Of a stretch of 7,623 nt of DNA, positions 1-6,374 are shown piece after piece. The notes under the pieces were generated by a model that was not told the DNA's origin, made no database searches, and saw only the letters and a program-made list of their open reading frames with translations. Each line of letters opens with the position of its first letter. Within the stretch, counting starts at the first letter, position 1. The position numbers and the translations under genes are program-made. The DNA is from Desulfonatronum sp. (GTDB lineage Bacteria; Desulfobacterota; Desulfovibrionia; Desulfovibrionales; Desulfonatronaceae), in NCBI GenBank assembly GCA_007127655.1, contig SKYX01000010.1:1-7623 (forward strand), written 5' to 3'.

Positions 1-5
1 CCCCC

Positions 6-1727
6 ATGCGCATCGCCCTGCTCCAAAACAACTCCACTGTCGGCGATCTTGAAGGAAACGCCCTCAAGATCGCCAACGCTGTCCGCGCCGCGGCCCGGCA
101 AAACGCGGCCCTGTGCGTCACCTCGGAACTGTCACTGCTGGGCTACCCGCCCCGGGATCTCCTGCTGAACAAGGGGTTCATCGATGCCAGTTGGACCGTG
201 CTGCGCTCCCTGGGTCGGGACCTGGCCAACGCTCCGCCGGTGCTGGTGGGTCTGGCCGAGCCCAACGCCTCCGGGCAGGGCCGCCCGCTCTGGAACTGCG
301 CGGCCCTATTGCGACACGGCGAAATCCAGGGCATCTTTCACAAGACCCTCCTGCCCACGTACGACGTTTTTGACGAGGACCGTTATTTCGAGCCGTTTGA
401 CGCCCCGGGCTGGTTTGAGCTGGATGGCCGGCGGATCGGGGTGACCATTTGTGAGGACATCTGGAACGACAAGGACTTCTGGACGTCCCGGCGCTACAGG
501 GTGGATCCGGTGCAGTTGCTGGCCGAGCAATGCGTCCACTGCATCGTCAACCTTTCCGCGTCTCCGTTCCACCTGGACAAACACAAATTCCGGCTGCGCA
601 TGCTGGCGGAGATGGCCGTAAAACACCGCCTGCCCCTGGCGTACGTCAATCAGGTGGGCGGCAATGACGACCTGATCTTCGACGGACGGAGCTGCGCCTT
701 CGACGCTAAAGGCAAGCAAATCGCAGCTGCCACGGCCTTTGCCGAAGACCTGGTCGTGGTGGATATTGAAATATGGACAGGCAATGCTTCGCCTCGACGA
801 GCCGACTGCCTGACAATTGCCGTTGACTCGGACCTGGAACATGCAGCGTCTGTGGTCATGGGAGCGCCAACCGGCGACGGATCGCGGGAAGAGGAAATCT
901 GGAACGCCCTGGTCCTGGGCGTTCGGGACTATCTTCATAAAATTGGCTTCAACAAGGCCCTGCTGGGCCTGTCCGGCGGGATCGACTCGGCCCTGACCGC
1001 GGCCATCGCCGCCGAGGCCCTGGGGCCGGAAAACGTCCTGGCCGTCCTCCTGCCCTCACCCTTCACCAGTCGGGCCAGCATCGACGACGCCGTGACCTTG
1101 GCCGCCAACCTGGGCGTGAAGCATCTCACCCTGCCCATAGAGGACCTGATGCGGGGCTTCGACGCCACCCTGACCCAGGCCTTCGCCGGGTACGAATCGG
1201 ACGTGACCGAGGAGAACATCCAGGCTCGGATCCGGGGCAACCTGCTGATGGCCCTGTCCAATAAATACCGGGCCATGCTCCTGACCACGGGGAACAAGTC
1301 TGAGCTGGCCGTGGGCTACTGCACCATGTACGGGGACATGGCCGGAGGGTTGGCGGTCATCGCCGACGTGCCCAAGACCCTGGTCTACGCCACATCCCGC
1401 TGGCTGAACGCCCGTCGCGGCCCCATAATCCCGGAGCGCATCCTGACCCGTCCGCCCACGGCCGAGCTCCGCCCGAACCAGACCGACCAGGACAGCCTGC
1501 CGGAATACGACGTCCTGGACGCCATCCTGGAACGCGTGGTCCAACTGCACCGCTCCAGCGAGGAAATCATCCGCGAAGGCTTCGCCCCGGAGGACGTTCA
1601 TCGGGTGGTCGGGCTGATCAAAAACGCGGAGTTCAAACGCCGCCAGGCCGCGCCCGGACTGAAGATCACTGACGTGGCCTTCGGCTCCGGCTGGCGCATG
1701 CCCATCGCGGCCCGCTGGCCGATATAG
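6..1727 (+). CDS. nadE: Glutamine-dependent NAD+ synthetase
   Basis: Catalyses the last step of NAD+ synthesis in the cytoplasm: deamido-NAD+ plus ATP plus ammonia, with the ammonia released from glutamine. The 573-residue protein has two parts. The N-terminal nitrilase-type amidase (about 1-270) shows the catalytic triad Glu41 (SELSLLGYPP), Lys113 (FHKTLLP) and Cys149 (GVTICEDIW). The C-terminal synthetase domain (about 290-573) has the ATP pyrophosphatase P-loop SGGIDS at 323-328, the TTGNKSE motif at 427-433, and the family ending FKRRQAAPGLKIT followed by GWRMPIAARW. Length fits the bacterial two-domain form, so it looks complete and functional. The ATG lies five bases from the window edge, so the ribosome binding site cannot be seen and a start further upstream is not excluded, although the MRIALLQ opening is typical. 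No clear terminator follows the stop; the next gene is 308 bases away beyond a candidate repeat element, so it is probably a separate unit. Identification is near certain. Confidence 0.97.
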   Translation: MRIALLQNNSTVGDLEGNALKIANAVRAAARQNAALCVTSELSLLGYPPRDLLLNKGFIDASWTVLRSLGRDLANAPPVLVGLAEPNASGQGRPLWNCAALLRHGEIQGIFHKTLLPTYDVFDEDRYFEPFDAPGWFELDGRRIGVTICEDIWNDKDFWTSRRYRVDPVQLLAEQCVHCIVNLSASPFHLDKHKFRLRMLAEMAVKHRLPLAYVNQVGGNDDLIFDGRSCAFDAKGKQIAAATAFAEDLVVVDIEIWTGNASPRRADCLTIAVDSDLEHAASVVMGAPTGDGSREEEIWNALVLGVRDYLHKIGFNKALLGLSGGIDSALTAAIAAEALGPENVLAVLLPSPFTSRASIDDAVTLAANLGVKHLTLPIEDLMRGFDATLTQAFAGYESDVTEENIQARIRGNLLMALSNKYRAMLLTTGNKSELAVGYCTMYGDMAGGLAVIADVPKTLVYATSRWLNARRGPIIPERILTRPPTAELRPNQTDQDSLPEYDVLDAILERVVQLHRSSEEIIREGFAPEDVHRVVGLIKNAEFKRRQAAPGLKITDVAFGSGWRMPIAARWPI

Positions 1728-1767
1728 ACGAGACATGGGGATGGACCACAGCACGCCTTGACGTTTT

Positions 1768-1983
1768 AACCGCCCGCTTCGCTCAGGACGCTGAGACCGC
1801 CAAGAAGTAATTTTGCCTTCCGCTGGAAAGATGCGGAAGACAAAAGGCTCGTCGCCTGACGGCGATGCTTGATTCCTCCCAACGGGAAAGTGCAGTGTTT
1901 TGGCAAGCAACTCTTTCCCTGCTTTCCAAAAATGTTTTCCCTGGCGCTCTCCGACCTTGAGCGACCATCGGGAGCGGGCGGTT
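1768..1983. repeat. Candidate MITE-like element with terminal inverted repeats
   Basis: Most of the 308-base gap between nadE and moxR is bounded by an 11-bp perfect inverted repeat: AACCGCCCGCT at 1768-1778 and AGCGGGCGGTT at 1973-1983. A second pair, TCGCTCA at 1779-1785 and TGAGCGA at 1958-1964, continues the symmetry with an 8-base offset. Inside are an almost perfect hairpin (1811-1845), a short CTCAG/CTGAG hairpin (1782-1795) and TCGCC/GGCGA (1852-1865). There is no credible reading frame of its own. I see no clear target-site duplication. The ACGCTGAGACCGCCAAG stretch near the left end resembles dispersed intergenic repeats of deltaproteobacteria, but that is from memory and not verified. 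It could instead be a structured untranslated region. Confidence 0.45.
1811..1845 (-). other. 13-bp stem-loop in nadE-moxR gap
   Basis: TTTTGCCTTCCGC (1811-1823) is mirrored by GCGGAAGACAAAA (1833-1845) around a 9-base loop. Read on the plus strand there is one C-A mismatch. Read on the minus strand that position becomes a G-U pair, so the stem is fully paired in a minus-strand RNA. The arms end in runs of T and A, so it could act as a bidirectional terminator for nadE, or it may simply be the core of the surrounding repeat element. It lies 84 bases after the nadE stop. Confidence 0.5.
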
Positions 1984-2035
1984 CATAACACACCATCCCA
2001 CACCACGACATCAGTCGGACGTATTCGATAACAAC

Positions 2036-2992
2036 ATGGGAGAACGATTGCACCACGAACTTCAGCCCGTCCTGACGGGCATCAGCCGCCACCTGCTGGG
2101 CAAGGAGCATGAAGTCCGGCTGGCCCTGGCCTGTCTGCTGGCCAAGGGACATTTGCTGATTGAGGACATTCCCGGAGTAGGCAAGACTACGCTGGCCGAG
2201 GCCATGGCCCGTGTCCTGGGACTGAACATGCAACGCATCCAATTCACCAGCGACCTCCTGCCCGCGGACATCCTCGGCGTCTCGGTCTACGACCGCAAGG
2301 ACCAGACCTTCAGCTTCCACCCCGGGCCGATCTTTTCCCAGGTTATCCTGGCTGATGAGATCAACCGGGCCACGCCCAAGACCCAAAGCGCGCTCCTGGA
2401 AGCCATGGAAGAAGGCCAGGTGACCATGGACGGCCGGACCAGAACCCTGCCCCGTCCGTTTTTCGTCATCGCCACCCAGAACCCCCTGCACCAGATCGGC
2501 ACCTACCCCTTACCCGAGTCCCAACTGGACCGCTTCCTGATGCGCATCAGCCTGGGCTACCCGGACGCGGCCACGGAGCGGGAACTCCTGCGCATCGGCG
2601 ACACCCGCGAAGCCTTGCGCGCAGCCCCGGCCATGCTCAGACCTCAACGACTGCTGGAACTGCAGCAAGCCGTCCTGGAGATCCATGTCTCCGACGCCCT
2701 GCTGGACTATGTCCAGGCCCTGCTCTTGACTTCGCGCCGATCCGCGATCTTCCAGACCGGCCTCTCCCCCCGGGCCGGACGCGCCCTGCTCCACGGAGCC
2801 CAGGCCTGGGCCTTCCTGGAAGGCCAAACCATGGTCCTGCCCGAACACGTCCAGGCCGTCCTCCCCTCCGTCACCAACCACCGCCTGCAATCCTCCTTCC
2901 TCACCGCCCCCGACTCCACCGACCAAACCTCGGAAGAAGCCACCACGAATCCCGCCGCCACCCTCCTCCAAACCCCGCTACCGCACCCGTGA
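2036..2992 (+). CDS. MoxR-family AAA+ ATPase
   Basis: A 318-residue cytoplasmic AAA+ ATPase of the MoxR group, whose members act as chaperone-like factors in maturing or activating partner complexes. Visible motifs: Walker A GVGKTT at 47-52 in the typical EDIPGVGKTTLAEA context, Walker B VILADE at 103-108 followed by INRATPKTQSALLEAMEE, sensor 1 in ATQNP (Asn149), LDRF with a likely arginine finger (Arg166), and sensor 2 LSPRAGRALL (Arg246). The lid domain covers about 230-290; the last 30 residues are Thr/Pro-rich and not conserved in appearance. The ATG at 2036 has no strong Shine-Dalgarno sequence, but no alternative start occurs just upstream. MoxR genes usually sit in front of a DUF58 gene, often with von Willebrand or transglutaminase genes. 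Here 583 bases of repeats follow instead, so the partner is missing or elsewhere and the substrate cannot be inferred. Confidence 0.93.
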   Translation: MGERLHHELQPVLTGISRHLLGKEHEVRLALACLLAKGHLLIEDIPGVGKTTLAEAMARVLGLNMQRIQFTSDLLPADILGVSVYDRKDQTFSFHPGPIFSQVILADEINRATPKTQSALLEAMEEGQVTMDGRTRTLPRPFFVIATQNPLHQIGTYPLPESQLDRFLMRISLGYPDAATERELLRIGDTREALRAAPAMLRPQRLLELQQAVLEIHVSDALLDYVQALLLTSRRSAIFQTGLSPRAGRALLHGAQAWAFLEGQTMVLPEHVQAVLPSVTNHRLQSSFLTAPDSTDQTSEEATTNPAATLLQTPLPHP

Positions 2993-3000
2993 TAAATAAT

Positions 3001-3099
3001 AGGGATGAGACCTGAGGGCTGAAACCTGAGGTTTCTTCTCACGCACGCCTCTGCTCCATTCCTTCAACCCTATCTTTTCAGGTCTCAGGTTTCATCCCT
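3001..3099. repeat. GAGACCTGA-type inverted repeat after moxR
   Basis: AGGGATGAGACCTGAG (3001-3016) pairs with CTCAGGTTTCATCCCT (3084-3099) over 16 positions with a single G-U wobble, leaving a 67-base loop. A second module of the same type, GGCTGAAACCTGAGG (3017-3031), lies beside the first arm, and GAAACC-TGA-GGTTTC (3021-3035) can form a small hairpin. A further degenerate copy, CTCAAGTCTCAGCCCT, is at 3125-3140. An exact 16-base inverted copy of GGGATGAGACCTGAGG occurs at 6346-6361, so this is a dispersed repeat rather than a local structure. Lying 8 bases after the moxR stop, it may also end that transcript, but no good T-run follows. Confidence 0.6.
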
Positions 3100-3188
3100 T
3101 CCGCCCTCTTCTCCCCCCCCAGGCCTCAAGTCTCAGCCCTCTCTCTCCTTCCCTCAGTTCAACGCCCCCCTCTCCTCCATTCCCTTTT
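3100..3188. other. Pyrimidine-rich noncoding tract
   Basis: The plus strand here is almost entirely C and T, including a run of eight C at 3113-3120 and CTCTCTCTCC stretches near 3140. No reading frame in it looks like protein. It lies inside the 583-base gap between moxR and the sensor kinase. After it comes a more AT-rich stretch (about 3189-3270) in which I see only a 10-bp palindrome GTACATGTAC at 3243-3252 and no convincing promoter. Confidence 0.5.
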
Positions 3189-3279
3189 AATGATGGACAT
3201 CAGAGGAAATTCTGCTAATTATGGAAAAAACGTAAGTACTCAGTACATGTACATTCTGGGTAGAGGCTCATTCCGGTGC

Positions 3280-3358
3280 TGGATTCCCGCCTTCGCGGGA
3301 ATGTCGTGTTTATCAATGCCGTCTCCGAGTTCGTCATACTCGCGAAGGCGAGTATCCA
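3280..3358. repeat. REP-like inverted pair (BIME-type)
   Basis: Two hairpins face each other. The first, TGGATTCCCGCCTTCGCGGG (3280-3299, continuing AATG), has an ATTCCCGC/GCGGGAAT stem. The second (3335-3358) has a TACTCGC/GCGAGTA stem. The reverse complement of the second begins TGGATACTCGCCTTCGCGAG, matching the first except at a few positions that change in compensating pairs, so each stem is kept. This TGGATTCCCGCCTTCGCGGGAAT type of palindrome is widespread between genes in proteobacteria and resembles REP elements, which are mobilised in trans by RAYT transposases. No transposase lies in this window. Confidence 0.65.
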
Positions 3359-3413
3359 GACCACTTTTTCTCGGATGCGCTGAGATGTTACAAAAAAAAC
3401 GGAATCGAGTGTG

Positions 3414-3551
3414 ATGAGCGCTTTCCGGCTGTCACCTCCCAACGTAATGGCCAGCATCTGGGTTATGCCCTCCCCGTTGTTCAGGGACGAAGGCAAGTAC
3501 GATGGCACCCTGGACGTGCTCATGGGCGTGACGGAACTGAATCAGACCTAG
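3414..3551 (+). pseudogene. Remnant of a PAS/PAC-domain protein
   Basis: A 45-codon frame directly before the sensor kinase ends in residues that read like the end of a PAS domain with its PAC motif: PSPLFRDEGKYDGTLDVLMG then VTELNQT, then TAG at 3549-3551. The PAC pattern is aromatic, Asp, Glu, Gly, two residues, Gly, hydrophobic, then V-x-x-V-T-E-L. Reading past the TAG in the same frame gives AKFY, which resembles the AExKFR start of a linker to a following PAS domain, and then another stop. In-frame TGA at 3381-3383 closes the other side. I infer a decayed 3' piece of a longer PAS-containing regulator, perhaps an earlier paralogue of the adjacent kinase. A genuine 45-residue protein starting at 3414 is possible but less likely. 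The upstream boundary is not sharp. Confidence 0.45.
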
Positions 3552-3575
3552 GCCAAGTTCTATTAAAGACAATCA

Positions 3576-6008
3576 ATGCTCAACAAACTCCTGAACCTGT
3601 CCATCCCCGCCAAAACCTTCGGGCTGATTCTGGCGCTCGTCCTGGTTTTTTCCGGGATGATTCTGTTCTATTTCCTGCCCTTGATGCAAGAACGACTGCT
3701 GCACGGCAGAAAGGAAGCGCTGATGCATGTCGCGCACTCGGCCCACTCCCTGCTTGACGAGTACGTGCAGCGAGTGCGTGACGGCGAACTGACACTGGAA
3801 GACGCCCAGGAGCGAGCCAAGAAACGGATCAAGCACATGCGCTACGGTCAGGGTGATTATCTCTGGATCAGCGACAACGCCGCATCCATATCGCGCCTGC
3901 TGATACATCCAACCATCCCGGCCCTGGACGGTACGGATCAGGACACTCCCCTGAACGCGGAAGTCATGCGCATGGAGTATGGCTTTCAAGGCCCGGTGAA
4001 GGTGTTTCCGGGAACCATGACCAATTTGCTGTTGATTTTTTCCGAGGTCGTCCAAACGACTGGAGATGGCTTCGTGGCCTATAACTGGCCCAAGCCGCAT
4101 CAATCGAGCATAAACGAGGAGAGGTATCCAAAGGAATCGTATTTACTGCTTTTCGAGCCCTGGGACTGGATTTTGGGTACCGGCCTGTACATGGACGACA
4201 TTGAGACCGAAATGCACATTTTGCGCGTGGAGGTGGTCACATTTTCGCTGGTCATCCTACTTCTTGTTCTGCCCACCGCCTTGCTCGCCTCCATCGCCTT
4301 TACCAAGTCCCTTCGCATTCTGGCCGACTACGCTGACAAAGTCTCCGCCGGAGACCTCAACGCCGGAGTCACCGGGCGATTTTACGGTGAAGCGAAGCGG
4401 TTGATGCAAGCCATCACCAAAATGGTCGCCAATCTGAAAAGCGCCCTGGCCCAGGCCGAAAACAGCAGGGTGGAGGCGCAACGTTTGGCCGAGGCGGCGG
4501 AGTTGGCCTCGGAGCGATTGGCCGTGACGCTGCGATCCATAGGCGACGGTGTTATCGCGGCGGATACTGAAGGGAAGGTGCTGTTTCTGAACAGGGCAGC
4601 CGAGGAACTGACCGGCTGGTCCCAGGACGAGGCCCAAGGGAGGCTCTTGTCCGAAGTGCTTCAGGTGCGGGATGATCGTTTCGGACAGGTCGAAGTTCTG
4701 GTTCACCGAGTCTTGGAAAAAGGAATCGTGCTCCAGTTGGGCGGCACTGGTCGCCTTGTTTCCAGGGACGGAAAGCACCGGCTTGTCGCGTCCAACGCGG
4801 CTCCGATCAGAGACAAGGAAAGTCGGGTGATCGGTGTAGTACTGGCCTTCCGGGATGAAACCGAGAAACAAAGCCTTCTGGACGAAGCCCTCAAGGCCGA
4901 AAAGCTGGAGTCCCTGGGAGTCCTGGCCGGAGGCATCGCCCACGACTTCAACAACACCCTGACCGCGATCCTGGGGAACATCACCTCGGCCCGGCTGTCA
5001 CTGACCGAACCGGACAAGGCCGAACACAAACTCCGTGAGGCCGAAAACGCCACCTACCGAGGAAAGGGCCTGACCCAGCAGATGCTGACCTTTGCCAAGG
5101 GCGGAACCCCCATCCGGGAAATCCTGCACCTGGGCGAACTGGCGCGAGAATCGGCGGAATTCGCCCTGCGTGGAACCAACGCCAAATGCGTTTTTGAACT
5201 TCCCGACGATCTCTGGTCCGTCCACGCCGATCCGGATCAAATCAGCCGGGTTGTCCACAACCTGGCGCTTAATGCCCACCATTCCATGCCCCAAGGCGGC
5301 CAGGTCATCGTGACCGGAGCCAACATCGAGGAAGCAAAAATCCCGCAGAACATCCTCGATTCCGGACCGTTCACGCGGATTTCCGTGAGCGACCAGGGAC
5401 ACGGCATCTCCTCGGAACACCTCGTCAAGATCTTCGATCCATACTTCACCACCAAGGCCCACGGTTCGGGACTCGGCCTGGCGTCAAGCTATTCCATCAT
5501 CAAGCGGCACGGCGGCATCATCACGGTGGAATCCCTGCCCGGACAAGGCACGACGTTCCATGTTTATCTGCCCGCCGTTCCCACCGCCTCACCGAAACAC
5601 CGCGACGCCGAAGAGGACGAACCGGATCGCCCGGGTGGACGCATATTGGTGATGGACGACGAGGTGATGATCCTGGACATCAGCGTGGATCTGATGGAAC
5701 ACTTGGGCCATGCGGCCGTTGCGGTCCAGAACGGCGAGGAAGCCGTGGCCCGGTACAAACAGGCCATGGCTGACGGGCTTCCCTTCGACGTCGTGATCAT
5801 GGACCTGACCATCCCCGGAGGCATGGGCGGCAAGGAGGCGGTCCGGGAAATCCTCAAACTCGACCCCGCCGCCAAGGTCGTGGCCTCCAGCGGCTACTCC
5901 AGCGACCCGGTGATGGCGACTTTTCAAGAATACGGATTTGTCGGAGTGATAGCCAAGCCATATACTATCCAACAAATCAAGATACTGCTCAACAAGCTCC
6001 TGGCTTGA
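3576..6008 (+). CDS. Cache-HAMP-PAS hybrid histidine kinase with receiver
   Basis: An 810-residue inner-membrane sensor kinase. Order of domains: TM1 about 14-36; periplasmic single Cache domain about 40-215, with GDYLWISD at 93-100 and the typical closing pattern SYLLLFEPWDWILGTGLYMD; TM2 about 220-242; HAMP about 243-295; a coiled-coil linker; PAS about 313-432; HisKA with phosphoacceptor His456 in GGIAHDFNN; HATPase with N-box NLALNAHHSM (Asn566), G1 DQGHG 606-610, F-box FDPYFTTK from 620 and G2 GSGLGLA 630-636; receiver domain with Asp694/Asp695, phosphoacceptor Asp743, Ser771 and Lys794. All key residues are present, so autophosphorylation and His-to-Asp relay to its own receiver are expected. 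Such Cache domains often bind small organic acids, but the ligand cannot be read from sequence. There is no DNA-binding output domain, so a further partner (Hpt or response regulator) must lie elsewhere. The upstream ribosome binding site is weak (AAAGAC). The stop lies inside a hairpin. Confidence 0.93.
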   Translation: MLNKLLNLSIPAKTFGLILALVLVFSGMILFYFLPLMQERLLHGRKEALMHVAHSAHSLLDEYVQRVRDGELTLEDAQERAKKRIKHMRYGQGDYLWISDNAASISRLLIHPTIPALDGTDQDTPLNAEVMRMEYGFQGPVKVFPGTMTNLLLIFSEVVQTTGDGFVAYNWPKPHQSSINEERYPKESYLLLFEPWDWILGTGLYMDDIETEMHILRVEVVTFSLVILLLVLPTALLASIAFTKSLRILADYADKVSAGDLNAGVTGRFYGEAKRLMQAITKMVANLKSALAQAENSRVEAQRLAEAAELASERLAVTLRSIGDGVIAADTEGKVLFLNRAAEELTGWSQDEAQGRLLSEVLQVRDDRFGQVEVLVHRVLEKGIVLQLGGTGRLVSRDGKHRLVASNAAPIRDKESRVIGVVLAFRDETEKQSLLDEALKAEKLESLGVLAGGIAHDFNNTLTAILGNITSARLSLTEPDKAEHKLREAENATYRGKGLTQQMLTFAKGGTPIREILHLGELARESAEFALRGTNAKCVFELPDDLWSVHADPDQISRVVHNLALNAHHSMPQGGQVIVTGANIEEAKIPQNILDSGPFTRISVSDQGHGISSEHLVKIFDPYFTTKAHGSGLGLASSYSIIKRHGGIITVESLPGQGTTFHVYLPAVPTASPKHRDAEEDEPDRPGGRILVMDDEVMILDISVDLMEHLGHAAVAVQNGEEAVARYKQAMADGLPFDVVIMDLTIPGGMGGKEAVREILKLDPAAKVVASSGYSSDPVMATFQEYGFVGVIAKPYTIQQIKILLNKLLA

Positions 6009-6018
6009 GCCAGGAGCT
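5995..6018. terminator. Perfect 10-bp hairpin over the kinase stop codon
   Basis: AGCTCCTGGC (5995-6004), loop TTGA (6005-6008), GCCAGGAGCT (6009-6018). The loop contains the TGA stop of the sensor kinase. It lies in the 14-base gap region between two convergent genes, where a shared terminator is expected, but no T-run follows on either strand, so it is not a classical intrinsic terminator. It may protect or end both messages, or may reflect a short repeat. Confidence 0.45.
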
Positions 6019-6022
6019 GAAA

Positions 6023-6175
6023 TCATCCTCCGGCTTCCTCTCCTCCATCCTTTTCAGCCCTGCCCCGAAGAAACTCCGAGTATTCCCGAATCTCTTCAAT
6101 CCACCGCTCCCGCATCCGAACCAGCTCCTGTCGCCGTTCCGCATATTCCTGACGTGCTTTATCCAGGTCGATCAT
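6023..6175 (-). CDS. Small charged hypothetical protein (50 aa)
   Basis: I do not recognise this family. The 50-residue protein begins MIDLDKARQEYAERRQELVR and is rich in Arg, Glu and Lys. Residues 3-42 would form one amphipathic, possibly coiled-coil helix, and the tail ends in Gly and Glu. There is no signal peptide, membrane segment or cysteine. I chose the ATG at 6175 because GGAGA lies five bases upstream (plus 6181-6185), whereas an earlier in-frame ATG at 6217 would place GAAC-repeat DNA inside the protein. It converges on the sensor kinase with 14 bases between stops, and follows flavodoxin on the same strand after 199 bases of repeats, so co-transcription with flavodoxin is possible but unproven. 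Codon use and the good ribosome binding site support a real gene. Confidence 0.6.
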   Translation of the reverse strand: MIDLDKARQEYAERRQELVRMRERWIEEIREYSEFLRGRAEKDGGEEAGG

Positions 6176-6190
6176 GGCGCTCTCCGTATG

Positions 6191-6341
6191 TTTCTTTGTT
6201 CTTCGTTCGTTGCTCATTGTTCATGGCTGTCCGCCCTTTGCTCTCTGTCGGCTTGCCTTTCGGTCTCAGAAAAAAAGGGACATAAAGCCCCCTCTCTCCC
6301 GCGTCGCTCCAACGAAGAACAACGAACAAAGAACGAGGAAA
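6191..6341. repeat. GAAC-rich imperfect inverted repeat
   Basis: The stretch at 6191-6221, beginning TTTCTTTGTTCTTCGTTCGT, is mirrored at 6311-6341 (AACGAAGAACAACGAACAAA and onward). I count 25 matches in 31 positions, with about 90 bases between the arms. Each arm is itself built from GAAC/GTTC units. Between the arms is a run of seven A at 6270-6276, which on the minus strand is a T-run after AGGG...CCCT and might help end the flavodoxin message. Such GAACAA-type repeats look like dispersed intergenic DNA rather than a gene. Confidence 0.5.
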
Positions 6342-6345
6342 CCCT

Positions 6346-6361
6346 CCTCAGGTCTCATCCC
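6346..6361. repeat. Second copy of GAGACCTGA repeat
   Basis: CCTCAGGTCTCATCCC here is the exact reverse complement of 3002-3017, 3.3 kb away, where it lies after moxR. This copy lies 13 bases downstream of the flavodoxin stop. Both copies therefore sit just after a gene end and, read in the direction of that gene, have the same orientation (GGGATGAGACCTGAGG). That placement suits a repeat that settles in, or serves, 3' untranslated regions. Confidence 0.6.
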
Positions 6362-6374
6362 CAACCCTCTCTCT

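Noticed and set aside
306..938. 210-codon minus-strand open frame inside nadE
   Set aside because: Antisense to the conserved amidase domain with no recognisable motif.
1056..2491. Long minus-strand open frames opposite nadE and moxR
   Set aside because: They run antisense to strongly recognisable proteins, are Gly/Gln/Val-rich as expected from the opposite strand of GC-rich codons, and show no domain motif.
3001..3360. CRISPR array
   Set aside because: The repeats are few, inverted and irregularly spaced, without uniform spacers or cas genes.
3190..3523. Open frames on both strands across the gap before the kinase
   Set aside because: They translate the REP-like palindromes and flanking repeats and have no protein-like pattern, apart from the PAS remnant reported separately.
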